From a virus, in the IMG/VR virus record IMGVR_UViG_3300042691_033130, positions 1 to 39,463 of that record: DNA of 39,463 nt. One strand, 5' to 3'. Below are positions 28,865 through 34,852 of the stretch, in pieces. Below the pieces are notes generated by a model. It was not told the origin of the DNA, made no database searches, and was given only the letters and a program-made list of their open reading frames with translations. Position numbers and translations under genes: made by a program. Position 1 is the first letter of the stretch. The number at the start of each line of letters is the position of its first letter.

Positions 28865-29209
28865 ATGGAACACTATCCAGATCTAGAGCAAGACATTTAC
28901 GATTGTGATTGGTTATCTAAAAAAATAGAAACCAACGAACAGTATGCTCAACATTTCTATGCTGCCTTGTGCAATAATGAATTTCAACGCAATGCAGTGT
29001 GGCCTATCCTACGCGAGCAGACTTGGTCATGTACCTGGCGATATGCAGGTGGTATTGTGGCACATCTGCGTGACAATGAAGACTACATTGATTGGTACTG
29101 TTCAGGCATGGGCCAGAAAGATCTCACCGGATTTGTAGGTGAGGGCTTTGTCACAGATGAAGTGCGCGAGGACCTGCTGCGTCTGGGCTGGCGTGTGGTT
29201 GATGGATAG
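28865..29209 (+). CDS. Conserved hypothetical phage protein, 114 residues
   Basis: DIYDCDWLSKKIETNEQYAQHFYAALCNNEFQRNAVWPILREQTWSCTWRYAGGIVAHLRDNEDYIDWYCSG is a pattern I recall from many phages (C-x-W-L...AALCNNE-x-Q-R-N...W-x-C-[ST]-W-R-Y-A-G-G). Function is unknown. It starts 8 bases after the tRNA inverted repeat; an upstream TTG at 28859 is possible. Confidence 0.68.
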   Translation: MEHYPDLEQDIYDCDWLSKKIETNEQYAQHFYAALCNNEFQRNAVWPILREQTWSCTWRYAGGIVAHLRDNEDYIDWYCSGMGQKDLTGFVGEGFVTDEVREDLLRLGWRVVDG

Positions 29210-29243
29210 AAATCTGTTAACAAAATCGCAACAGAAATAGCGT

Positions 29244-29272
29244 TTGACCAAAAAACACATGACCTGTATAAT
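29244..29272 (+). promoter_or_regulatory. Promoter, TTGACC class, leaderless type
   Basis: TTGACC, 17 bases, TATAAT, then only 6 bases to the ATG at 29279. Transcription should begin at or next to the A of the ATG. Confidence 0.75.
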
Positions 29273-29278
29273 AAGGTT

Positions 29279-29413
29279 ATGAACAGTAAAAACACTCTTC
29301 CAAAACCGCGCAATTGGGTTGTGAAAAACGATCACAATCGAGCTGCTCGTCATAGGGACAGATCACAGTATCAGCGTCAGCCCAAACATCGTAATCGCAC
29401 ACAGGAGGCCTAA
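29279..29413 (+). CDS. Small basic protein, 44 residues
   Basis: MNSKNTLPKPRNWVVKNDHNRAARHRDRSQYQRQPKHRNRTQEA is strongly basic and disordered, of a type common in phages (K-P-R-N-x-V start, Arg/His/Lys-rich). Its probable mRNA is leaderless. Its stop is followed 3 bases later by the next ATG, and ACAGGAGGCC in its last codons supplies the ribosome-binding site. Function unknown; nucleic-acid or ribosome binding is plausible. Confidence 0.62.
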   Translation: MNSKNTLPKPRNWVVKNDHNRAARHRDRSQYQRQPKHRNRTQEA

Positions 29414-29415
29414 TC

Positions 29416-29616
29416 ATGAGTTATCGTGTTTTCAAGCACAATCAAGAGTTTGGTCCACGCAAGGATCTAGAAGGTCCATTTCACTATCCCAATGGTCGTG
29501 TGCTGTACTATGATACTCGCGCAGGCGAATATTGGGATCCACGTACCGACTTCTACGTGCCCGCAGACGAAGTTGCAGATTTGCAAAACAGCATTTTTGA
29601 TCTAGTAAGGACTTGA
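29416..29616 (+). CDS. Hypothetical protein, 66 residues
   Basis: Very strong AGGAGG before the ATG. MSYRVFKHNQEFGPRKDLEGPFHYPNGRVLYYDTRAGEYWDPRTDFYVPADEVADL is beta-rich and aromatic; the PNGRVLYYDTRAGEYWDP part reads as repeated Y/W-D/P turns. One base separates it from the next gene. No family is recognised. Confidence 0.6.
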   Translation: MSYRVFKHNQEFGPRKDLEGPFHYPNGRVLYYDTRAGEYWDPRTDFYVPADEVADLQNSIFDLVRT

Positions 29617-29617
29617 T

Positions 29618-29833
29618 ATGAAATTGCAAGGCCGCGAGGTTTATGATCCTATGAGTCTGCCCTGTGGCGGTACTGCCTACTATGACCCACATAGTAGCAA
29701 TTTCGCTTATCGTTGCATTAATTGCATGAAAGTTGTGGGCAGTCTGGGCATGAGTAAAAGTTGCAAAGATGCTATGGAAAAAGACGAAATTATCAAACGA
29801 CTGGGCGGGCAAGGTTGGGATTATTTTGCTTGA
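29618..29833 (+). CDS. Cysteine-containing small protein, 71 residues
   Basis: It has C16-G-G-T, C33-I-N-C36 and C49, a possible zinc-ribbon remnant (SLPCGG...FAYRCINCMKVVGSLGMSKSCKDAM). Three or four cysteines in this spacing suggest one metal site. The next promoter's -35 begins within its stop. Function is unknown. Confidence 0.6.
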   Translation: MKLQGREVYDPMSLPCGGTAYYDPHSSNFAYRCINCMKVVGSLGMSKSCKDAMEKDEIIKRLGGQGWDYFA

Positions 29834-29858
29834 CCAAAAAATTCCATTTTTGTATAAT
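29830..29858 (+). promoter_or_regulatory. Promoter, TTGACC class
   Basis: TTGACC, 17 bases, TATAAT, then AGTGGCATAGTGAATAACAA and GGAGC; ATG 32 bases after the -10. Confidence 0.82.
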
Positions 29859-29890
29859 AGTGGCATAGTGAATAACAAGGAGCGTAACAA

Positions 29891-30046
29891 ATGAGCAAAA
29901 AACACTTTGAATTACTTGCACATTACATTTCAACTATGCTGGATAGCCATTGCAAACTTAATGCCGCAGTAGCAGTGGCGTCTGCTTGTAAAGTGGCCAA
30001 TCCCAAGTTTGACGAACAAAAGTTTTTTAAAGCGTGTGGAGTATAA
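29891..30046 (+). CDS. Small helical phage protein, 51 residues
   Basis: MSKKHFELLAHYISTMLDSHCKLN...VANPKFDEQKFFKACGV. The N-terminal K-K-H-F-x-x-L-A and C-terminal P-K-F-[DN]-x-x-[KR]-F-x-x-A-C-G are recurrent in phage proteins I recall. The last codons TGTGGAGTA give the next ribosome-binding site. Function unknown. Confidence 0.65.
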   Translation: MSKKHFELLAHYISTMLDSHCKLNAAVAVASACKVANPKFDEQKFFKACGV

Positions 30047-30048
30047 TT

Positions 30049-30300
30049 ATGCAAACCGAACAAGAATTGGTGTTTAATATTCTAAAAGATAGTGTGCAGT
30101 TTGATCGCACACGACATGGTGGTCTGTGGGATCGTGGCAGTGCAGACAGCTATTACGGTCGTCCACGCAGCCCGCATTGGTGGCCCGAAGGTACAGGAAC
30201 AGGTGTAAAGATCGAAGACCTCTCCGATGCGGAACGTGCAGAATACATGGCAGGCTACGACTACAACGAACGTGTTGGTGACAAAAAATCTTGGGAGTGA
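30049..30300 (+). CDS. Conserved small phage protein, 83 residues
   Basis: Contains RHGGLWDRGSADSYYGRPRSPHWWPEGTGTG and, later, AERAEYMAGYDYNE, a pattern known to me from phages (R-H-G-G-x-[WY]-D-R-G-x-A-D-[SA]-Y-Y-x-R...G-[YW]-x-x-G). No function assigned. Its last codons supply GGGAG ahead of the next gene. Confidence 0.68.
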   Translation: MQTEQELVFNILKDSVQFDRTRHGGLWDRGSADSYYGRPRSPHWWPEGTGTGVKIEDLSDAERAEYMAGYDYNERVGDKKSWE

Positions 30301-30302
30301 TC

Positions 30303-30479
30303 ATGGGCAAGATAAAAAATCTAGCAACAGGCATCATGGAAATGGCAGAACAACTAGGTGATCCATACGGTTTTGAACTAGAGACTGTGGATTATATTGC
30401 AGGCGAGTTTCAAATCAGCACACAAGAAGTTCAAGCGGTTTTTGATCTTATGACCTCGGAGGAAAAAGCATATGGGTAA
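30303..30479 (+). CDS. Hypothetical protein, 58 residues
   Basis: A helical acidic protein, MGKIKNLATGIMEMAEQLGDPYGFELETVDYIAGEFQISTQEVQAVFDLMTSEEKAYG. It overlaps the next gene by 8 bases. Probably an intracellular protein-binding or regulatory factor; nothing further is visible. Confidence 0.58.
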   Translation: MGKIKNLATGIMEMAEQLGDPYGFELETVDYIAGEFQISTQEVQAVFDLMTSEEKAYG

Positions 30480-30636
30480 TTTTTTAGTCAGTGTTGACCA
30501 CGATCCTGTGAGTGATGCTTACATGGCCTGCTATGCAGAAGGACAGGTGATTTTGCTGGGCGCTACCAACTATCATGACGCAGTGTTGGAAGCAGATCTT
30601 TTGGAACCTGCAGACTACGAAGTGGGGTATAACTAA
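30472..30636 (+). CDS. Hypothetical protein, 54 residues
   Basis: MGNFLVSVDHDPVSDAYMACYAEGQVILLGATNYHDAVLEADLLEPADYEVGYN, acidic and beta/alpha. TCGGAGGAAAAAG in the upstream gene is its ribosome-binding site. The stop shares a base with the next start. Confidence 0.58.
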   Translation: MGNFLVSVDHDPVSDAYMACYAEGQVILLGATNYHDAVLEADLLEPADYEVGYN

Positions 30637-30815
30637 TGGATCGTTTGGAAATCCTGGCAAGCGAAATAGCCATGCTCAGTAACGTGAGCCTGCAAAAACT
30701 AGCGGACATTTTAGCACGTGACTACAATCCTAGAGCCAATGTGCTAGAATGTCAGCTGAACTCAGCCATGTTTGAGCAAGACCTTTCTCAACGAGGCGAT
30801 GTGGTAAATCTATGA
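30636..30815 (+). CDS. Hypothetical protein, 59 residues
   Basis: MDRLEILASEIAMLSNVSLQKLADILARDYNPRANVLECQLNSAMFEQDLSQRGDVVNL, helical and acidic. The ATG shares a base with the previous stop; it overlaps the next gene by 4 bases. No family is recognised. Confidence 0.57.
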   Translation: MDRLEILASEIAMLSNVSLQKLADILARDYNPRANVLECQLNSAMFEQDLSQRGDVVNL

Positions 30816-31027
30816 ATGGTATTGTGTACGTTATGATAGCTTGGGTCACCGCATCGGGCTCGGCAATGAAATTACCTAATGGTGAAATTCGTGCATATCA
30901 TATGACCGCACAGGATTGTGAACTAGAACGTCTTAGAGTTCAAAAAATCAACAATCACGGCCTGTGGAATTTTCAATGTGTGAAAGTAAATAATGAACAC
31001 GACCCAAAAATCCTGGCAAGAGACTGA
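30812..31027 (+). CDS. Small protein with signal-like start and cysteine pair
   Basis: 71 residues: MNGIVYVMIAWVTASGSAMKLPNG then AQDCELERLRVQKINNHGLWNFQCVKVNN. The layout repeats the 57-residue protein at 3764. The product may be exported and disulfide-bonded. The next gene overlaps its 3' end by 35 bases. Confidence 0.52.
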   Translation: MNGIVYVMIAWVTASGSAMKLPNGEIRAYHMTAQDCELERLRVQKINNHGLWNFQCVKVNNEHDPKILARD

Positions 31028-31235
31028 AGCAGAAGTTGAATCAGTAATAGATAAATTTCATGGAGCCTGTCAACTCACTCATGGCTATGCATATGAATCT
31101 GGTTGGTACCATACCATGATAGTAAGATTATTAATGCACTTGCCTGAAAGTCAAAGACAACAGGAACTTGACATTTTACGATCTCAGACACACAGTCTTG
31201 AGGCCATGGCCATAGTTTCTAAATTAATGAAGTGA
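30993..31235 (+). CDS. Hypothetical protein, 80 residues
   Basis: An acidic helical start (QKSWQETEAEVESVIDKFHGACQ), aromatic middle, then MHLPESQRQQELDILRSQTHSLEAMAIVSKLMK. It overlaps its predecessor by 35 bases, with no strong ribosome-binding site. No family is recognised. Confidence 0.52.
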   Translation: MNTTQKSWQETEAEVESVIDKFHGACQLTHGYAYESGWYHTMIVRLLMHLPESQRQQELDILRSQTHSLEAMAIVSKLMK

Positions 31236-31237
31236 TC

Positions 31238-31429
31238 ATGAATAAACCACTAATAGATCAATTGGTTGCGCAAAGCTCACATGACATTCTAGGTGTGAGT
31301 ATTCTAGACCGATACGCTTTTACCAAGTTAATTGTGAGCGAATGCTGTAGCATGATGCTGGATCTTGAAACAAAGTATCCTGCCAATCTCACAGTTAAAG
31401 AAATCAAACAACATTTTGGCATTGAATAA
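31238..31429 (+). CDS. MNERI/FAELIV family protein (paralog 5, diverged)
   Basis: MNKPLIDQLVAQSSHDILGVSILDRYAFTKLIVSECCSMMLDLETKYPANLTVKEIKQHFGIE: start MN-x-x-I-x-x-L, core FTKLIVSEC (for FAELIVREC), end IKQHFGIE. The DNA core is no longer conserved, so this copy is older or under different selection. The start codon could be ATG 31232. It ends TAATG, overlapping the oxygenase. Confidence 0.62.
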   Translation: MNKPLIDQLVAQSSHDILGVSILDRYAFTKLIVSECCSMMLDLETKYPANLTVKEIKQHFGIE

Positions 31430-32106
31430 TGGTACACCAGCCGGTGATCATTTACAAAAACATATTGTCAGATGATGCGGTGTCATGCCTGCGTGATTGG
31501 TTTTTTGCACAAGATCACTATGTGGATGCAAGGACAGATTGTGTGAGCAAATCACCTCGTTGGTCAGCTGATGATTGGCCAAGACAATGGATTGAAGATT
31601 GTGTGAGACAGGTGCACCAAGATCCGTTTGAAGTTGAAATGGTGCATTTTTTCCATAATCTTACCAGTAGATTTAACGTACACGTGGACAGCGGTCTAGG
31701 AGTAGAACATCAAAAACTTGCACAAGGCGTGATTTTTCCCTTGATCACGCAAGGTGAAGTGGGCACTGTGTTTTTCAAAAATCATTGGCTTGGGCGGTGC
31801 AGTAAATTTTCTAAATCATTAGAGTCACAGACAGTGGGCTATCAGGCCAATGGTGATCCGCGCAACGCCGTGGTCACTGATTACAGTTCAGTTGAGAACT
31901 ATTCTGGTCGACCATTTAATCAAGATGCCTATAATAGATACTTGACACATTTGAACATGTATGACCTAGAAGGATTGGAGTTTGATTGCTATGCTCAGTG
32001 GTACCCAGGAGATGCCATAGTGTTTCCTAGAACACAATTGCATGCCGCGTCAAACGGCACGTTACCCAAATTAGGTTTATCAATTTTTACCAATCATGAA
32101 CACTAA
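31429..32106 (+). CDS. 2OG-Fe(II) oxygenase
   Basis: A 225-residue protein with H85-V-D87 in FNVHVDSGLG and a distal H205 in RTQLHAASNG, i.e. the H-x-D...H triad. YQ/WYPGDAIVFPRTQLH is the DSBH strand before the distal His as in prolyl-hydroxylase-like oxygenases. It probably modifies a small molecule, protein or DNA base; no substrate clue. It shares no close similarity with the 172-residue oxygenase at 418. Coupled to genes on both sides. Confidence 0.75.
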   Translation: MVHQPVIIYKNILSDDAVSCLRDWFFAQDHYVDARTDCVSKSPRWSADDWPRQWIEDCVRQVHQDPFEVEMVHFFHNLTSRFNVHVDSGLGVEHQKLAQGVIFPLITQGEVGTVFFKNHWLGRCSKFSKSLESQTVGYQANGDPRNAVVTDYSSVENYSGRPFNQDAYNRYLTHLNMYDLEGLEFDCYAQWYPGDAIVFPRTQLHAASNGTLPKLGLSIFTNHEH

Positions 32107-32437
32107 TACTTTTGCAATCATGTGGGACTGTTATGGTCTCGAGAGTGTGGTCAATGTCAGCGAGATCGGACGTAAACGTACATGGGCCACCTTGAAAGAC
32201 CAAGACACCAAAAGTCTACCTCAATTGCCAAATCTAAATCATTGGGCATTGCGAGCAAGATACAACCCTCAAAGAAATTACGAAATTTACATTTTTGAGG
32301 CAGACAAAACCATGAGTCGCGAGGATATCATACAGGCTTTTGATGACCATCCTCAACACATGGCCGACACCATACGCCGAGTAGGTACCAAATTTTACAG
32401 TGATCGTGCAGACAAGCAAGAAAGGAAGATAGTGTAA
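32096..32437 (+). CDS. Conserved hypothetical protein, 113 residues
   Basis: Opens MNTNTFAIMWDCYGLESVVNVSEIGRKRTWATLKDQDTKSLPQLPNLNHWALRARYNPQRNYEIYIFEADKTMSREDIIQAFDDHPQHMADTIRRVGTKFYSDR. This arrangement, MWD-x-x-GLE...W-x-L-x-x...LRARYN-x-QR-x-YEIY-x-F, is familiar from phage genomes. Function is unknown. It overlaps the oxygenase gene by 11 bases and the next gene by 1. Confidence 0.66.
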   Translation: MNTNTFAIMWDCYGLESVVNVSEIGRKRTWATLKDQDTKSLPQLPNLNHWALRARYNPQRNYEIYIFEADKTMSREDIIQAFDDHPQHMADTIRRVGTKFYSDRADKQERKIV

Positions 32438-32847
32438 TGGGACTGGACCAATATGCCTATGTGGCTTCACGAGCAGGTGAGATGAATGACTATTACGAGA
32501 GCAGTGATTATGAAACCAACTCTACTCCAGTGGTCAAGCCTAGAGAAATTGCTTACTGGCGCAAGCATCCAAATTTACAAGGATGGATGGAGCAGCTTTG
32601 GATAGACAAAGGCTGTCATAATCCGGAAGATGACCCTTCATTTAACGGTGTTGAAGTTGAACTCACTTGGGAGGACCTGGATCAACTTGAACAGGCAGTG
32701 AAAGAAGGTGAACTTCCCAAAACTCGAGGATTCTTCTTTGGTGAAGACAGTGATGAATACTACAAAGACGCAGACCTAAAGTTTATCCGAGAAGCTCGCG
32801 CAGAACTGTTCATGGGTCTTAAGGTTTTTTACAACTCTAGTTGGTAA
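32437..32847 (+). CDS. Conserved phage protein, 136 residues
   Basis: MGLDQYAYVASRAGEMNDY...REIAYWRKHPNLQGWMEQLWIDKGC...FNGVEVELTWEDLDQLEQAVKEGELPKTRGFFFGEDSDEYYKDADLKFIREARAELFMGLKVFYNSSW. This is a very characteristic phage protein (GLDQYAY, YWRKHPNLQGWME, GFFFG-x-x-SD, VFYNSSW) sometimes labelled phosphoglycerate kinase, which I do not support. Function is unknown. Confidence 0.75.
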   Translation: MGLDQYAYVASRAGEMNDYYESSDYETNSTPVVKPREIAYWRKHPNLQGWMEQLWIDKGCHNPEDDPSFNGVEVELTWEDLDQLEQAVKEGELPKTRGFFFGEDSDEYYKDADLKFIREARAELFMGLKVFYNSSW

Positions 32848-32858
32848 CGGGAGAAATC

Positions 32859-32987
32859 ATGCGAAATTTGATAGTTGGATTTGTGTTGGGCATTGTGGTT
32901 GCATCAGTGGGTTTTACCGGTGTGGCACGGATTTTTGATCGGGGTGTGGACCAAATCAAAAATCAAAGCCAAGAACTGGCACAATGA
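32859..32987 (+). CDS. Small membrane protein, 42 residues
   Basis: CGGGAGAAATC precedes the ATG. MRNLIVGFVLGIVVASVGFTG is one transmembrane helix, then VARIFDRGVDQIKNQSQELAQ, an amphipathic tail. It is too short for a domain assignment but is typical of small phage membrane genes. Confidence 0.56.
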   Translation: MRNLIVGFVLGIVVASVGFTGVARIFDRGVDQIKNQSQELAQ

Positions 32988-33046
32988 TCTGGGGAATTTG
33001 GCACACAGAATTGGCAAAATTCTGTGAGTCAAACAGCAAAAAGTGG

Positions 33047-33075
33047 TTGACCAATATATCCCTTTTTGCTATAAT
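33047..33075 (+). promoter_or_regulatory. Promoter, TTGACC class, long leader
   Basis: TTGACC, 17 bases, TATAAT; the ATG is 67 bases after the -10. The leader holds a short ATG-started frame at 33082 and a GCATGC word. Confidence 0.75.
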
Positions 33076-33142
33076 ATGAACATGCTAAGAAATTGGCATG
33101 CACTTTTAACTACTCTTTATGGCTTAATAGAAAGGCAACATT

Positions 33143-33484
33143 ATGGCAACCGAGAAACTCTTTACTGTAGCTGGTACTGCAACCAATCCTGATGGTACTG
33201 TCAAGGCACGTTTTGCTAACGATCTGGTAGCACGTATCAAGATTCTAAACAAGGCTGGATGCGCCAATGTGAACTTGGTGGAACTGCCCCGTCCTATGAC
33301 CAAGCTGGAGGCGCTGCAACATCTGCAGACTCTGGGCATTACTGAAGGTGATGCTGGCTACGTGGTAGCGAACAAGATTGCAGAAAAGAGCCGCGACAGC
33401 CGCAAGAGCGAAGTGAGTGTCACGCTCAAGACCGGCAGCAAGGCCAAGTCCACAGCTGGTGTAAAAACCAAAGACATGGCTTAA
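33143..33484 (+). CDS. Conserved small phage protein, 113 residues
   Basis: MATEKLFTVAGTATNPDGTVKARFANDLVARIKILNKAGCANVNLVELPRPMTKLEALQHLQTLGI is a frequent phage pattern (LFTVAG-x-x-x...G-x-x-K-x-R-[FW]-A-x-D...I-K-x-L-x-K-x-G...LVELP-x-PMTK-x-EA). Its basic Thr/Lys/Ser-rich tail (SRKSEVSVTLKTGSKAKST) is disordered. Single-gene unit with its own promoter and terminator. Function is unknown. Confidence 0.72.
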   Translation: MATEKLFTVAGTATNPDGTVKARFANDLVARIKILNKAGCANVNLVELPRPMTKLEALQHLQTLGITEGDAGYVVANKIAEKSRDSRKSEVSVTLKTGSKAKSTAGVKTKDMA

Positions 33485-33501
33485 GGTTTTCCATGTTGTA
33501 C

Positions 33502-33524
33502 AAGGCCCGCAAGGGCCTTTTATT
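33502..33524 (+). terminator. Rho-independent terminator
   Basis: AAGGCCC and GGGCCTT form a 7-bp stem with a 4-base loop GCAA, followed by TTATTTT. Confidence 0.86.
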
Positions 33525-33542
33525 TTGACCACAATTTCTTGG

Positions 33543-33550
33543 TATAAGTA
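33543..33550 (+). promoter_or_regulatory. TATAAGTA box (possible late or leaderless promoter)
   Basis: TATAAGTA lies 5 bases before an ATG, after a terminator, like the copy at 16866. If it is the -10 element the mRNA would be nearly leaderless. Confidence 0.35.
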
Positions 33551-33555
33551 TTTTT

Positions 33556-34113
33556 ATGTTACGTGATCCCGAAGAACAGAGATACGTAGACACATACCAA
33601 GATCACGATCCTCCTCAAGCATACAAGAGTTTTGTCTTTTTTGAAAATCTAGCACAACGGCTGGTACCAGCTGATGGACTGAAAATTCAACTGGGCGTGG
33701 GACATGGATACACACTTGCTGCCATGAACCGTTTTTGGGGACAAGATCAAGTGATGGGCATTGACTTGGTGAATCGTACTGGTCTACCTAATGTTTGGTG
33801 TATTGATGCTGAAAATCTCAGCACAAGAATTCCAGCCACCTATATTGAAAATGACATTGGTAGAACCTTTACCGAGCCAGGCAGAGCAGCTCGTTGGCAT
33901 GCGGCCAAATGGGCGGTGCAGTGTCTAGCACCAGGTGGTGTTTTGATCACCAGTCATGATAGACTGCTAGGCTATCCCATGGTATCTTATGCCATGGATC
34001 ATGGACTTGTTGTACAGGACATGACGCAATTTGATCATGAGCCTTGGGCTAGATATCTAAATGAACAAACACCCTGGCACACTGCAAACTGGCTTTTGAT
34101 CAGAAGACCTTAA
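33556..34113 (+). CDS. AdoMet-dependent methyltransferase-like protein, 185 residues
   Basis: A Rossmann-type start, IQLGVGHGYTL (44-54), with MGIDLVNRTG (67-76), and later VLITSHDRLLGYP. G-V-G-x-G-x-T is the AdoMet loop but deviates from the classical G-x-G-x-G. The protein lacks the C-terminal metal motifs of TylF. It may be an inactive or unusual methyltransferase. Only 5 bases separate the TATAAGTA box from its ATG. It ends TAAATAAATA, also -10-like. Confidence 0.63.
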   Translation: MLRDPEEQRYVDTYQDHDPPQAYKSFVFFENLAQRLVPADGLKIQLGVGHGYTLAAMNRFWGQDQVMGIDLVNRTGLPNVWCIDAENLSTRIPATYIENDIGRTFTEPGRAARWHAAKWAVQCLAPGGVLITSHDRLLGYPMVSYAMDHGLVVQDMTQFDHEPWARYLNEQTPWHTANWLLIRRP

Positions 34114-34125
34114 ATAAATACGATT

Positions 34126-34356
34126 ATGATTGAAGAAGTCTTAGAAGAGAGACTACGCATTGTGATGCATCAAGTGTTAATGGTGCTACACGACAACGGT
34201 ATTAAGGAAGTTTCCGCAGGCGCTCTAATGCGACTGTTTGGAGTACCAAGCCAATCAGCTGAAAAATGGGACGATACTATTTTTGAACTCAGTGATAGTA
34301 TTGAGGATCTACAGGCCTTGAACGATCTACCTACATCATCCAAACAACTGCATTGA
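34126..34356 (+). CDS. Hypothetical protein, 76 residues
   Basis: Helical: MIEEVLEERLRIVMHQVLMVLHDNGIKEVSAGALMRLFGVPSQSAEKWDDTIFELSDSIEDLQAL. GAL-M-R-L-F-G-V-x-x-x-x-A-x-x-W looks like a small helix-turn-helix-like segment. Overlaps the next gene by 4 bases. Confidence 0.57.
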   Translation: MIEEVLEERLRIVMHQVLMVLHDNGIKEVSAGALMRLFGVPSQSAEKWDDTIFELSDSIEDLQALNDLPTSSKQLH

Positions 34357-34586
34357 CCTACAGTACCAACGAAGCTTTGTACCTGATCATCTATCGCGAC
34401 GCAGCAGCTGAGAAAAAGTTACGCGAGTGGGCACGTTCATCCACACACAATGTGTTTTCAGTTGACGGCAATAGACTGCGTATTTTTGACACGCACACTT
34501 ATGATAGATTTTGTACCACCTGGACCAATGGGTGGGACGAAATAATCATTTGGGATGTGTGGAATCGGCGGCACATTTACCACTGA
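34353..34586 (+). CDS. Hypothetical protein, 77 residues
   Basis: TTG start within the previous gene's end (overlap 4). TYSTNEALYLIIYRDAAAEKKLREWARSSTHNVFSVDGNRLRIFDTHTYDRFCTTWTNGWDEIIIWDVWNRRH. It is aromatic-rich, beta/alpha. No motif. The start is tentative because TTG lacks a clear ribosome-binding site. Confidence 0.5.
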   Translation: MTYSTNEALYLIIYRDAAAEKKLREWARSSTHNVFSVDGNRLRIFDTHTYDRFCTTWTNGWDEIIIWDVWNRRHIYH

Positions 34587-34604
34587 TTGTACCTCCCAAT
34601 AATC

Positions 34605-34634
34605 TTGACATCTCATGGTCAAGGCTTATATAAT
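34605..34634 (+). promoter_or_regulatory. Promoter, consensus TTGACA
   Basis: TTGACA, 18 bases, TATAAT, then ATG at 34657 with ACAAAGGAG. It is near the canonical sigma-70 promoter. Confidence 0.75.
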
Positions 34635-34656
34635 TCACAATACAAAGGAGAATCAC

Positions 34657-34842
34657 ATGGAATCACAACACGAAATTATCAAACGAGCTTTTGAAACTTA
34701 CATCAGCGAAAACGAAAAGTTCACTCAAAAAGGTGTAAAAGCCAGTGCTGCTCGTGCTCGCAAAGCCTTGCAAGAACTCACCAAGGCCATTAAAGAACGT
34801 AGGAAAGAAATCACAGCTGAGAAAGAGGCTTTGGCCAAGTAA
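34657..34842 (+). CDS. Small basic protein, histone-H1-like motif
   Basis: 61 residues: MESQHEIIKRAFETYISENEKFTQKGVKASAARARKALQELTKAIKERRKEITAEKEALAK. The F-x-x-K-G-V-K-A-x-x-x-R-A-R-K-A-L-x-E-L pattern recurs in T4-like phages as small basic proteins annotated histone-H1-like. DNA binding is plausible. A strong promoter precedes it; the gene may be early. Confidence 0.68.
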   Translation: MESQHEIIKRAFETYISENEKFTQKGVKASAARARKALQELTKAIKERRKEITAEKEALAK

Positions 34843-34852
34843 GGAAACATCC

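Noticed and set aside
32437-32847. Phosphoglycerate kinase
   Set aside because: Relatives of this protein are sometimes given this label, but no nucleotide-binding or kinase motif is visible and the length (136 residues) is far too short.
33003-33027. Terminator hairpin CACAGAATT...AATTCTGTG
   Set aside because: A 9-bp stem exists, but it is A/T-rich and no T-run follows; it may be incidental.
32984-33079. 31-residue frame MIWGIWHTELAKF...
   Set aside because: It runs through the TTGACC promoter and -10 box and ends inside it; no ribosome-binding site beyond the previous gene.
34745-34852. Longer N-terminus for the sporadic-cluster fusion protein
   Set aside because: It would run through the histone-like gene in another frame; the ATG at 34853 has its own AAGGAAAC.
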